From: an uncultured Methanobrevibacter sp.
GTDB taxonomy: Archaea; Methanobacteriota; Methanobacteria; Methanobacteriales; Methanobacteriaceae
Direction: 5' to 3'
DNA: 54,097 nucleotides
Assembly: GCF_902769175.1 (NCBI RefSeq)
Contig: NZ_CACXNW010000026.1
Span: 1 to 54,097 of the forward strand
Shown: positions 9,526 to 17,660 of the stretch, in pieces
Position numbering within the stretch: position 1 is the first letter of the stretch
How the letters are laid out: each line of letters starts with the position of its first letter
Translations under genes and position numbers: made by a program
The notes under the pieces: generated by a model
Databases searched by the model: none
The model's input: only the letters and a program-made list of their open reading frames with translations
What the model was told of the DNA's origin: nothing

Positions 9526-10068
9526 ATGTCTGAAGAACCTATTTTAGTTATTAAGGATAATGATTCAACAATTGGAATAAGAGCAAGGGTTGGAGAGGAA
9601 TTCTCTGAACATGAAATCCAATTAAGTGTTATACTTGCTTATTACTGGGATAATAATCTGCCGGTTATTGAAAACTTGGTGGATCTTTTTGAATCTTCTG
9701 TTAAAAGAACTGTAAATGAGGTCCTTCCACATGAAAATCTTTTTTTAAAATATAATCTTTTAACAGATGATGAAATCAGTCAGGCAAGCAGATTTGAAAT
9801 TCATTTGCAGGAAGTTAAGGCTGATGAGATAAGCTTGCGATTAGATGGTAAAATACTCGCTTTAAAAGGATTGACATCAAAAGAGGAGTACTCTAAAGGC
9901 ATTTTAGATAAGATAAACATTCTAAATAACAATGAACCTGAAGAAGTTGCAGATTGGAGAGAAAGTGATTCAAAAGTGGAAAAGTTAGTTGAAAAGAATA
10001 TTCCAACTGAAAAGAAGATTTCATTTAAGGAGTTTGCAAGACAGCAAAGATTAAAAAATAGTAAATAA
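9526..10068 (+). CDS. acidic soluble protein of unknown function
   Basis: I do not recognise the family. About 180 residues, no signal peptide or membrane segment. Residues 1-140 look like a compact alpha/beta domain (EEPILVIKDNDSTIGIRARV, then a helical LSVILAYYWDNNLPVIENLV). The tail from about 150 is charged and ends in FKEFARQQRLKNSK. ATG 9526 is chosen because GAGTGAT lies just before it; an in-frame TTG at 9514 overlaps that site. It converges on the LarE-type gene, whose stop lies 46 bp beyond. It is probably a conserved methanogen protein, but nothing here shows a role. Confidence 0.75.
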   Translation: MSEEPILVIKDNDSTIGIRARVGEEFSEHEIQLSVILAYYWDNNLPVIENLVDLFESSVKRTVNEVLPHENLFLKYNLLTDDEISQASRFEIHLQEVKADEISLRLDGKILALKGLTSKEEYSKGILDKINILNNNEPEEVADWRESDSKVEKLVEKNIPTEKKISFKEFARQQRLKNSK

Positions 10069-10072
10069 AGAA

Positions 10073-10141
10073 ACTAAACTGTTCTTCTAATCAAAAGTAA
10101 AAAAAAGGGAAGAACTAAACAGTTCTTCTAATTAAAGGTAA
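10073..10141. repeat. 41-bp duplication of the larE 3' end
   Basis: ACTAAAC(A/T)GTTCTTCTAAT occurs at 10073 and again at 10114. The second copy is the true C-terminal coding end (minus strand LIRRTV plus stop). The first would encode the same LIRRTV plus stop just beyond the gene. Confidence 0.75.
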
Positions 10142-11182
10142 AATTTTAACTAAGGATTCCTTAGCATCATTTTTGTTTTCATTGTTTTCAATGCTTATTT
10201 TTCCGTCTCTAAAGATTTTAGACTCTTTTCCATCAATGCTTAATTTGATGTATCCAATTTCCTCTTTAGTTTCAATATTGTCTATTCCATCGTAATTCTC
10301 TTTTTTGAGTATTTTGGAAGTTTCTGAAATATCTAATCCAAATGGCAATTGTTTTCTAAGGGTCAAATTAACGGCACCTTTTTCAATCTCATCATCTTCG
10401 ATAAGATTGTCATTGCTTTCAATGGCTTTAAGATTCAATAAAACCTTTTCGTATTGTGCCAATTTAAGTTCATCAACAATAGATTCAATTGTTTCCTTGT
10501 CTAAAATGCTATCCAATTGATTCAATTCTATTGTGGCGACATTCTTTTCTTCTCTGAGTTTAACAACATCGCAGTTAGTCTTTTCTTGGATGAAACTTTC
10601 ACAATAATCAAGTCTGTTTACCTTATCTATTGTAACAATCTCGTTTGTCTTTACTCTTGTTGCAAGACATGTTGTTGACTTTGAATATGGAATATTGTTT
10701 TCCTCAAGGAATTGATGAATTTCTGGAGTTTCAAGCTGTGCATCTATAAAGGGACTTTCGATTTCAAAGGCATATTTCATCAATATTCCTGGCCTATCAG
10801 GAATAAGGTCTGTTATATTGTTTCCATCTATAACTATTTCATAACCTTTTTCATTTGCTAGTTGTTTAATTGCACCATACATTAATTTTCTGCATACATA
10901 GCATCTTTGTGGGCTATTGCCAACAACGTCATCTATCTCAATGAAGTTATTTTCAATAATTTCATGATTAATTCCAATTTCAGATGTTCTTTTCTTTGTA
11001 AATTCCAGAAATCCAGTTGGAAATATCTGATTGTCATATGTGATTGCCAGCACGTCACAGCCTACTTCCTTTGCAATGTATGCAAGCATAGTGCTGTCTG
11101 CTCCTCCAGAGAAAGCAAGAGCTAACTTTTTATAGTTTTTCAATATTTTCTTCAGTTTCTCGATTTTGATATCTGCATTCAT
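10115..11182 (-). CDS. larE: LarE-type ATP-dependent sulfur transferase
   Basis: A PP-loop enzyme of the LarE/ExsB group. Counting from the longer start at 11215, the P-loop is SGGADS (36-41), a CYVC pair lies at 105-108, and Cys183 (TTCLATRV) sits where LarE proteins have their sacrificial or cluster-binding Cys. Three such cysteines are the pattern of the [4Fe-4S] form of LarE known from Thermotoga and methanococci. LarE adds sulfur to pyridinium dicarboxylate mononucleotide for the nickel-pincer cofactor. The C-terminal 100 residues or so are extra relative to a typical LarE. No larA, larB or larC is present. It lies 131-164 bp downstream of tfuA in the same direction, so a role in sulfur delivery to that pathway is possible. 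The ATG at 11182 has GAGG 6 nt upstream; 11215 is the alternative start. Confidence 0.8.
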   Translation of the reverse strand: MNADIKIEKLKKILKNYKKLALAFSGGADSTMLAYIAKEVGCDVLAITYDNQIFPTGFLEFTKKRTSEIGINHEIIENNFIEIDDVVGNSPQRCYVCRKLMYGAIKQLANEKGYEIVIDGNNITDLIPDRPGILMKYAFEIESPFIDAQLETPEIHQFLEENNIPYSKSTTCLATRVKTNEIVTIDKVNRLDYCESFIQEKTNCDVVKLREEKNVATIELNQLDSILDKETIESIVDELKLAQYEKVLLNLKAIESNDNLIEDDEIEKGAVNLTLRKQLPFGLDISETSKILKKENYDGIDNIETKEEIGYIKLSIDGKESKIFRDGKISIENNENKNDAKESLVKILPLIRRTV

Positions 11183-11345
11183 TTTTGGCCTCATTTTCTT
11201 TAATGATAAAATCATTTATTATCAGTTATTTGATTAATCGCCCGAATTAAATATCATATCTAAATAAAAAATAATAAATTAACTATTGTTATATTTCTAA
11301 TTGCTTTTAAAATTTTCTATATCAACGTTATATTCTAAAATAAGC

Positions 11346-11978
11346 CTATTTTAAGTTTTTAATGTATTCTAAAACTTCAATAGCATCTAAGTATTTTATG
11401 TCCTTTTCCTTCAATACAAAATCAATAAGCCTTGTTTTCTTTTCATCTTCCATTTCCACTTTGGAGAAGATGTTTTGATAGGAACGTTTTGGATAGTAGA
11501 TCTCCTTTGCAATGTTGTGAATATTGTCCTTTTCCTCTTCAGTGATTATTCCTTCCTTTACTGCAAGGTCTAATTTATAATCGATATTTACAAGAGCTTC
11601 AGAGATAGGGACTTTTCTAACTGGGTCAAAGCTAAGTGCAACATCATCATCTGAAGTGATGGCTCCGGACCTGTATGCCTTGTAGACATATCCAATTCCA
11701 ATCATCCCTAAGTCATCAAGTTCTGATGCTCTAAGGGCTCCCATGCTGCTTCCACCAACTACAGTTATTCCCTTATCCAATGCTTTCATTATTTCCTTAT
11801 GTGCAACTGCAGGAGTGTGGTGGAAAGCACCATCAATGATTCCTATGATGTCTGGCTTTTCAGATATTGCCTTTAGTACATCTCCCCTTTTAACTGGAAG
11901 CCTATAGTCTGCCTCTAAAATGGCTTTAGCTTCCTCCTCTTGAATGGATAGTCCTAAATAGACAATAATCTTAGTCAT
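11346..11978 (-). CDS. tfuA: TfuA-related McrA-glycine thioamidation protein
   Basis: A 210-residue TfuA-like protein, recognisable from YLGLSI at the N-terminus, PDIIGIIDGAFHHTPAVAHKEI, and VVGGSSMGALRASEL. In methanogens TfuA works with YcaO to convert a glycine of McrA to thioglycine, probably by helping deliver sulfide. Its ATG overlaps the last base of the ycaO stop (TAATG), so the two are translationally coupled. The next gene in the same direction is the LarE-type sulfurtransferase. Confidence 0.93.
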   Translation of the reverse strand: MTKIIVYLGLSIQEEEAKAILEADYRLPVKRGDVLKAISEKPDIIGIIDGAFHHTPAVAHKEIMKALDKGITVVGGSSMGALRASELDDLGMIGIGYVYKAYRSGAITSDDDVALSFDPVRKVPISEALVNIDYKLDLAVKEGIITEEEKDNIHNIAKEIYYPKRSYQNIFSKVEMEDEKKTRLIDFVLKEKDIKYLDAIEVLEYIKNLK

Positions 11979-13243
11979 TAAATCAATCCTCTTCTTGCTT
12001 TTCTATCATATTCCAAAGCCCTGTTTCCTAATCTTTCCTCATCAAGTGAGTATAATTCTGCCTTAGGTATGATTACCCTTGCAACATTGATTCCTATTTC
12101 ATCTCTTGTAAGGTCAGTGTATAGGACTTGATCGAATCCAACCTTTTGAACCTCTTCAATGCTTGTTTCAATATCCTTCTTGATTGAATGTGAGCTTTTG
12201 TCTTCAATGTCTGAAAGATTGATAGTTTCTTCTTCCCTTTGGAAGTAATGCCTGTTCATTCTTTTCATATGTTCATAGCCTGACTTTCTCATAAAGTCTG
12301 CCCTTATTGTGTCTTCACGGGTTCCATGAATCTGGGTTGCACGGCTTTGAGCAACTTCAGTCAATGCCCTTATCACTGCAACTTCAGGGTTTAGGTGTGT
12401 TCCAACACCTAAAGTCAATAGTGCAGGATCCTTAAGGACTGTATCATCAGCACTTGCAGCAACTGTTGTAATCTTCAAATCTGCAGTAATGTCCATAAGC
12501 TTTATGTCGATTCCTTGGCTATTGAACTTGTCTAATAGCTCATTTATGATTTCATTATCAATATTGTCTTGGATGATTTCCTTTTTGTTCCTTTTTGTAA
12601 GTTCAGATATGCTCCATGCATCCCTTTCAACAACTTCAAAGATTCCATGCAAAACGGATTCCTCTATGATGTTTCCAGATGCAAGGCCATTGGTGTTTCC
12701 TTTAAAAATAGCTATTGGACTTGGGCTTACTTCCCTTGTTGGAATGTAAGGGTGGAAAACTGCATTTGATGGAACGTAAATTGTTTCTTCGCTGATGATG
12801 TCTTCTGATTCTATCCATTCAAGCCTTGAATTCTCCACATTTTCATTGCCATAGTTCTTTGGCAATAGGAGCTCTCTTGGATCAAGGGCATTATCAACTT
12901 CAGATTGGCCATTTTTAATGTTGTTGTAGGTGTCTACAAAGGTTCTTTCTCCATCAATATCCTGACGTTCAGCAGAGTATCTTTCGAATCCTTCCATCAT
13001 TGCAGATGCCTTTGCCTGTTCTGTAGTGGCACCCTTTCCTGCATAAACGCTTACGCTTCCAGACTGTGCAGTTGGACGGATTGCAGAAAACACTGGGATT
13101 TTTACTCTATCCAAGTCTGTAATGTCAGTTAATCTGGTTATTCCAGCAGTTCTAAGCTTTTTCTCATTTATTTCAATTGTTTCCTTTGGGTCTCTGATTC
13201 TATGAGTTCCCTTAAAGAATTTTATTGGAATATCTTCAAACAT
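11978..13243 (-). CDS. ycaO: YcaO-related McrA-glycine thioamidation protein
   Basis: A 421-residue YcaO enzyme. It carries the ATP-binding helix with AMMEGFERYSAERQD (residues 81-95) and the later TEVAQSRATQ segment. YcaO activates the amide backbone with ATP; in methanogens, together with TfuA, it installs thioglycine in the alpha subunit of methyl-coenzyme M reductase. The C-terminus ends in EYDRKARRGLI and lacks the proline-rich tail of azoline-forming YcaOs, which fits the thioamide subgroup. It is the first gene of a minus-strand unit ycaO-tfuA, possibly with larE. Confidence 0.93.
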   Translation of the reverse strand: MFEDIPIKFFKGTHRIRDPKETIEINEKKLRTAGITRLTDITDLDRVKIPVFSAIRPTAQSGSVSVYAGKGATTEQAKASAMMEGFERYSAERQDIDGERTFVDTYNNIKNGQSEVDNALDPRELLLPKNYGNENVENSRLEWIESEDIISEETIYVPSNAVFHPYIPTREVSPSPIAIFKGNTNGLASGNIIEESVLHGIFEVVERDAWSISELTKRNKKEIIQDNIDNEIINELLDKFNSQGIDIKLMDITADLKITTVAASADDTVLKDPALLTLGVGTHLNPEVAVIRALTEVAQSRATQIHGTREDTIRADFMRKSGYEHMKRMNRHYFQREEETINLSDIEDKSSHSIKKDIETSIEEVQKVGFDQVLYTDLTRDEIGINVARVIIPKAELYSLDEERLGNRALEYDRKARRGLI

Positions 13244-13406
13244 GTTTATTTTTCCTTAGCTATTTTTAAAATCTAGTTTTAATTTTATGAATTTTATAAT
13301 ATTTATACTTTGTAATTGATTATTTATAATAATTGTTATGATGTAGTTTTAATCATTCGTTTAATTTTTAAATAATAAAGAATAAAACAATTTATAGATA
13401 AGAATT

Positions 13407-13530
13407 CATAATTTGATTAATTTTTAAGCAAAATGAATTTAAGATTTGTTGATAAGATTTCATAATTTGATTAATTTTTAAGCAAAATGAATTTTACATT
13501 TGTAGATAAGATTTCATAATTTGGTTGAGG
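13407..13530. repeat. 54-bp tandem repeat, 2.3 copies
   Basis: CATAATTTGATTAATTTTTA recurs at 13407 and 13461, and CATAATTTGGTTGA starts a partial copy at 13515, giving a 54-bp period. The array fills the leader of the M24 peptidase gene and ends just before its GAGGA ribosome binding site. Confidence 0.85.
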
Positions 13531-13536
13531 ATATAA

Positions 13537-14580
13537 ATGCAAATAAAGGAAAATAATGTTCATGAGTTTCATATAAAAAATATCTTGAAAAAATTGGAAG
13601 AAAAAGGTCAAGATGCTATGCTGGTTGCTAATTTCAATAATATCTTTTACCTATCTGGATACATGTCAACAAGCTTTGCATTCCTTATAATCAAGGAAAA
13701 TCCAATTATTTTTGTATCTGGAATGAATTTGGAAAATGCAAAAAACACATCTTCCATTGACATTGTCAAGTATGAATCATATGATAAGATGATTGAATAT
13801 CTGAAGGAAGAGGGAATTAAGAACTTGGCTATTGAATCAGATTTGACTGCAAGTGCTTATCAAAAGTTCAATGACTTCAATCTCACCATCTCTGATGCAA
13901 TATCAACTGAAAGAATGATCAAGGCTGACGAAGAGATTGAAAAGATAATTAAGGCAACTGAAATAGCACATAAGTCCTTGATTGAATTGGATGTAAGGAA
14001 TAAGCAGGAAAAAGGTGCACAGGAATGGGAATGTGCCTATGAATTAGGTTATTTGATGAGGAAAAATGGAGCAACTGTTGAATCATTTGACACCATTTTT
14101 GCATCAGGTCCTATTTCTTCATTGCCTCATTCCACTCCAAGGCAACATATTTTGGAAACTCCTGTTTTAGTGGATTATGGATGCAAAATAGATGGATATT
14201 GCAGTGACACTACAAGAACATTTGTCTATAATGAAAGGCAAGAGGAAATATCTGATATTGTTCTTGAAGCCCATGATAAGGCTGTTGATGCAGTAAAAGA
14301 AGGAGTAAAGGCTTGTGAAATTGATAAGGTGGCAAGAGACATTATCACAGAGTATGGCTATGGAGATAATTTCATTCACAGCACTGGCCATAGCTTAGGG
14401 ATGGACATTCACGAAAACCCTTCCCTATCCTTGAGGGACCAAACAGTTTTGGAGAAAAATATGCTTGTAACAGTAGAACCTGGAATATATCTTGAAGGTG
14501 AATTTGGAGTAAGGATTGAGGATATTGTTTTGGTTGATAAAAAGGGTAAATTGATTGGTGATTTGCCTCAAATATTGTAA
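13537..14580 (+). CDS. pepQ: Xaa-Pro peptidase, M24 family
   Basis: A 347-residue 'pita-bread' metallopeptidase with an N-terminal creatinase-like domain (1-125) and a C-terminal M24 domain. The five metal ligands are visible: the two Asp in VDYGCKIDGYCSDTTRT, His in HSTGHSLGMDIHE, Glu in VTVEPGIYLEGEFG and Glu in VRIEDIV. It cleaves Xaa-Pro bonds, most likely dipeptides, in the cytosol. GAGGATATAA precedes the ATG. It is transcribed away from ycaO. Confidence 0.9.
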   Translation: MQIKENNVHEFHIKNILKKLEEKGQDAMLVANFNNIFYLSGYMSTSFAFLIIKENPIIFVSGMNLENAKNTSSIDIVKYESYDKMIEYLKEEGIKNLAIESDLTASAYQKFNDFNLTISDAISTERMIKADEEIEKIIKATEIAHKSLIELDVRNKQEKGAQEWECAYELGYLMRKNGATVESFDTIFASGPISSLPHSTPRQHILETPVLVDYGCKIDGYCSDTTRTFVYNERQEEISDIVLEAHDKAVDAVKEGVKACEIDKVARDIITEYGYGDNFIHSTGHSLGMDIHENPSLSLRDQTVLEKNMLVTVEPGIYLEGEFGVRIEDIVLVDKKGKLIGDLPQIL

Positions 14581-14794
14581 TTGATTTTTTAACTTTTTTT
14601 ATTTTTTTTTATTTTTTTTGAATTCTTTTAACATTTTTTGACTTTTTTTACTAATATTTTTCTAATTTTATTTTTCAGTTTAGTTCTATTTTATTAAATG
14701 ATTTTATTTTATTATCTAATTATAATTTTCCTAAATCATTATAATTTTTCTTATTTTTTATAATATTCTAATAAAACTGTCTCTTTAAGTCTAT

Positions 14795-14812
14795 AAATAA
14801 GTTAAATTTATT
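14795..14812 (+). promoter_or_regulatory. promoter box shared with the pilin gene
   Basis: AAATAAGTTAAATTTATT is identical to 17207-17224 upstream of the pilin. It contains a TATA-like core about 30 bp before the ATG at 14838, and no Shine-Dalgarno follows, so a leaderless transcript is plausible. Confidence 0.5.
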
Positions 14813-14837
14813 AATAACTTATACAAATCTATTATCA

Positions 14838-15767
14838 ATGTTTATTGAAGATTTAATAATTAAATTATCAAATATGTTGGAAAATAGAATTAATCAGAAT
14901 CTTTTAATTAGGTTTCAAGAGCATTTGCTTAATGCAGGAATATTTACATTGGCTTCTCAATTGCTGTCAATTATTTTAATTGTATACTTTTTGTTCATTG
15001 TTCTATTTGCATTGGCATCATTGATATTGTCAATTGACATTCTATTGTCTATTATTTTAGCTATTGCCATTCCAACAGTTGCATTTATTCTGGTTCTATT
15101 TGTGAAAACAGAAAGAAGAGCAAGTGAAATAGATAACTCCATTCCAGACTTTTTAAGGCAATTGTCCTCTATGCTGAAGGTCGGATTGAGTTTGGAGAAT
15201 GCATTGGTTGACATGTCAAATCATGGAAAAGGACCATTGTATGATGAGTTAAGAAGAGTTGTTGTAGAGATAAGAATGGGCAAAAGCTTAGATGAATCCT
15301 TTAACAAGATGGCAATCAGACTCAACTCAAAGGATCTTGAACGGAGCTTTAAAATTATATTGAATGCTCATAAAAGCGGTGGGTCCTTGTCTGACATTAT
15401 TCTTGATGTCAGTGATGATTTAAGGGCAATGCTTATTTTAAAACGGGAGAGAAAGGCAAGTGTCATGATGTCAATAATGTTTCTTATCATTGCATCTACA
15501 TTTGCTGCCCCTTTTGCCCTTGGAATGGTTGGAGTCTATTCCTCATTTATGATTGAATTGGGAAAAGGAGGAGCTATTTGTGAAGTTGCACCTCTTGCAG
15601 CAGAGATTTATTTGATAATTCATTCCATTTTAGCAGGATTTTTAATAGCATTGATAATGTATGGGGATTTAAGGAAAGGACTAAGATATTCAATTCCAAT
15701 AACTGTTTCAGCTTTTTCAGTATTTTACATTATCAATAATTTTGGAGCGTCTTTCTTAGGATTTTAA
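14838..15767 (+). CDS. type II secretion F / TadC-like membrane protein
   Basis: A 309-residue integral membrane protein. Hydrophobic segments at about 40-65 and 68-92 are followed by a cytoplasmic T2SF domain (FLRQLSSMLKVGLSLENAL to ISDVSDDLRAM-like helices, about 105-205) with the GKSLDESFNKMA and HKSGGSLSDI signatures. Further membrane segments run to the C-terminus. Such proteins are the inner-membrane platform of type IV pilus-like machines. A class III signal peptide pilin follows two genes later, but no ATPase is in the window. There is no clear Shine-Dalgarno before the ATG. Confidence 0.85.
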   Translation: MFIEDLIIKLSNMLENRINQNLLIRFQEHLLNAGIFTLASQLLSIILIVYFLFIVLFALASLILSIDILLSIILAIAIPTVAFILVLFVKTERRASEIDNSIPDFLRQLSSMLKVGLSLENALVDMSNHGKGPLYDELRRVVVEIRMGKSLDESFNKMAIRLNSKDLERSFKIILNAHKSGGSLSDIILDVSDDLRAMLILKRERKASVMMSIMFLIIASTFAAPFALGMVGVYSSFMIELGKGGAICEVAPLAAEIYLIIHSILAGFLIALIMYGDLRKGLRYSIPITVSAFSVFYIINNFGASFLGF

Positions 15768-15851
15768 TATCTCTCCAATAAATGAATTTAAAGCGAAAAT
15801 GGCGATAGATATGAAATAACTGGTGTTTAGATGCTCTTTACCTATTTAATG

Positions 15852-15870
15852 CAAGCAAGCAATTGCTTTC
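15852..15870. promoter_or_regulatory. CAAGCAATTGCTTTCG palindrome site
   Basis: AAGCAATTGCTT (15857-15868) is a perfect 12-bp palindrome followed by TCGG. The pattern CAAGYAMTTGCnTTyG recurs at 32172 and 35971 before secreted-protein genes. Here it lies 77 bp before the adhesin start. Confidence 0.5.
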
Positions 15871-15928
15871 GGATAGATTGATATGTTCCTTTAAATAAAA
15901 TAATTATAAAGGGGGAAATTTTAAAAGA

Positions 15929-17035
15929 ATGAAATTTATTTATGTGATGCTTATGAAAGCTATTTTTTTATTTTTAATTTTTACTATAACTATTGTAAGT
16001 ATTGGTTGCGCTTCGGCAGCTGATATTGGCTGTAGCGATTTGTCAGATTCGTCTTCTCTTCAGGATGTTTCTTTAGATGTGGATGATTCTATTGCAGATG
16101 CTGATTATGAATTATCAAAGGATTCTAGTATTATAGAGGATATTCCAAAATCTAATGAGAAATCAAACTTAAATAGTTCATCTGCAGGTTCCTTTACAGA
16201 TTTGAACAATGCTGTCAATGGAAACGAAAATAATACTATTTTTCTTAATAGGGATTATGTTTATACTGATTCTGATTCTGATTTTAAAAAGGGTATTGTT
16301 ATCAATCGTTCTTTAACCATTTATGGAAATGGTGTTACAATTGATGGATCAAACATTGCACATATGTTCAATATAGATACTTTAGAGAATGTGGTTCTCT
16401 ATGATATAAACTTTATAAATGGTCATGCTTCCACATTTGGAGGCGCTATTTATGGAACATGCACTGCCGTAAGATGCAGCTTTAAAAATAATCAAGCAGA
16501 TATTCAAGGTGGAGCATTGTATTATGGTGATGCTGTAGACTGTACATTCATTAATAATAAGGCTGGCCATGGTGGAGCTATGTTTGCAGGTATTGCTAGA
16601 ACCTCCTCATTTACAAATAATAGTGCTGAAAATGGTGGTGCACTGGATTCAACCACTGCATATCGTTGTCGTTTTGAAGGTAATGTTGCCAGCAGTGAAG
16701 GTGGAGCAATGTATCGAGGAAACGCGGATAACAGTATATTTTTGAATAATTCTGCTGAAAGTGGTGGTGCATTAAGTTATTCTAATGCAGGATCTTCATA
16801 TTTTATAAATAATAGTGCATTATTATTTGGTGGAGCATTTAAATTAGGTAATGCAACAGATTGCCTATTTGCAAACAATACTGCAGGAAGATTGGGTGGT
16901 GCAATGATGAGATCTAATGCTTCCTATTGCCTTATCTATGGCAACTCAAAGAATGGTGGTCAATGCTATCAATCTAATCTTGTCAGTTGTACAGTTGATG
17001 ATGATTTAGCTGCAATCTTACTTGACAGCAATTAA
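15929..17035 (+). CDS. small beta-helix adhesin-like secreted protein
   Basis: A 368-residue protein. A signal peptide (IFLFLIFTITIVSIGCASA) is followed by an Asp/Ser-rich linker to about residue 75. A parallel beta-helix of Pmp/adhesin type runs from about 95 to the end, built from roughly 20-residue turns such as NNSAESGGALSY and GHGGAMFAG. No membrane anchor or wall-binding domain is seen at the C-terminus, so it is either released or held by other proteins. It sits between a TadC-like protein and a pilin, so it might be displayed with that pilus system, though no sequence link proves this. A GGGGG stretch lies about 13 nt before the ATG. Confidence 0.85.
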   Translation: MKFIYVMLMKAIFLFLIFTITIVSIGCASAADIGCSDLSDSSSLQDVSLDVDDSIADADYELSKDSSIIEDIPKSNEKSNLNSSSAGSFTDLNNAVNGNENNTIFLNRDYVYTDSDSDFKKGIVINRSLTIYGNGVTIDGSNIAHMFNIDTLENVVLYDINFINGHASTFGGAIYGTCTAVRCSFKNNQADIQGGALYYGDAVDCTFINNKAGHGGAMFAGIARTSSFTNNSAENGGALDSTTAYRCRFEGNVASSEGGAMYRGNADNSIFLNNSAESGGALSYSNAGSSYFINNSALLFGGAFKLGNATDCLFANNTAGRLGGAMMRSNASYCLIYGNSKNGGQCYQSNLVSCTVDDDLAAILLDSN

Positions 17036-17206
17036 TGCATCAATTTTTTTTATTTTTTTTCTATTTTTTATCAATTCTTATTTTTTTTATTAATTCTTAT
17101 TTTTTTATAAATTCTTATTTTTTTATCATAATTATGATTTCATTGAATCCTTATAATTTTACTCTAAAATTAGAATATTATAATTATTTCATTTCTTTTT
17201 AGTTCT

Positions 17207-17224
17207 AAATAAGTTAAATTTATT
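17207..17224 (+). promoter_or_regulatory. promoter box shared with the TadC-like gene
   Basis: AAATAAGTTAAATTTATT, identical to 14795-14812. It lies 60 bp before the pilin start, whose GGAGGT ribosome binding site implies a short leader. Confidence 0.5.
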
Positions 17225-17283
17225 TATAGTTCCTACAAACTTATAATCAATCCTTATTGATGATTTGGTTGTTGGAGGTAATT

Positions 17284-17517
17284 ATGAATTTGAAAAACTT
17301 ATTCAAATCTATCAAAGATAATCCTTTAGATTCTATTGATAGTAAAGGGCAAGGTTCTGTTGAATTGATACTAATCATTGGAGGAATCATTGTTATTATC
17401 CTGCTTGTCGTTTCTATGTATAAATCATATTTGCTTGATTTGGGAAATGAAATTGATTCCAATGAAATGAATAGTTTAAACAGTTCCTTTAATGATATCT
17501 CTTCTAAATTTCAATAA
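17284..17517 (+). CDS. class III signal peptide type IV pilin-like protein
   Basis: A 77-residue pre-pilin. The positively charged leader MNLKNLFKSIKDNPLDSIDSKG is followed by QGSVELILIIGGIIVIILL. This fits the class III signal peptide pattern Q-x-S-x-E, with EppA-type cleavage expected before Gln23 and a hydrophobic assembly helix after it. GGAGGT at 17274-17279 lies 4 nt before ATG 17284, so the longer in-frame start at 17257 is rejected. Together with the TadC-like protein at 14838 it suggests a pilus-like fibre. Confidence 0.88.
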   Translation: MNLKNLFKSIKDNPLDSIDSKGQGSVELILIIGGIIVIILLVVSMYKSYLLDLGNEIDSNEMNSLNSSFNDISSKFQ

Positions 17518-17532
17518 TTTTATTATTCAATA

Positions 17533-17640
17533 AAACAAATAGTTTAATGATTATTTAAAATCAAAGATTTGAAAAATTAAAAATAAAATTAAACAAATAG
17601 TTTAATGATTATTTAAAAATCAATGAATTGAAAAATTAAA
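17533..17640. repeat. 58-bp tandem duplication before aldehyde dehydrogenase
   Basis: AAACAAATAGTTTAATGATT recurs at 17533 and 17591 with similar flanks, giving a 58-bp period. Confidence 0.8.
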
Positions 17641-17660
17641 ATAAATTTGGGAGTCATGAC

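Noticed and set aside
17257..17283. Longer N-terminus for the pilin
   Set aside because: GGAGGT at 17274-17279 would lie inside the coding part, and the extra hydrophobic residues would spoil the class III signal peptide.
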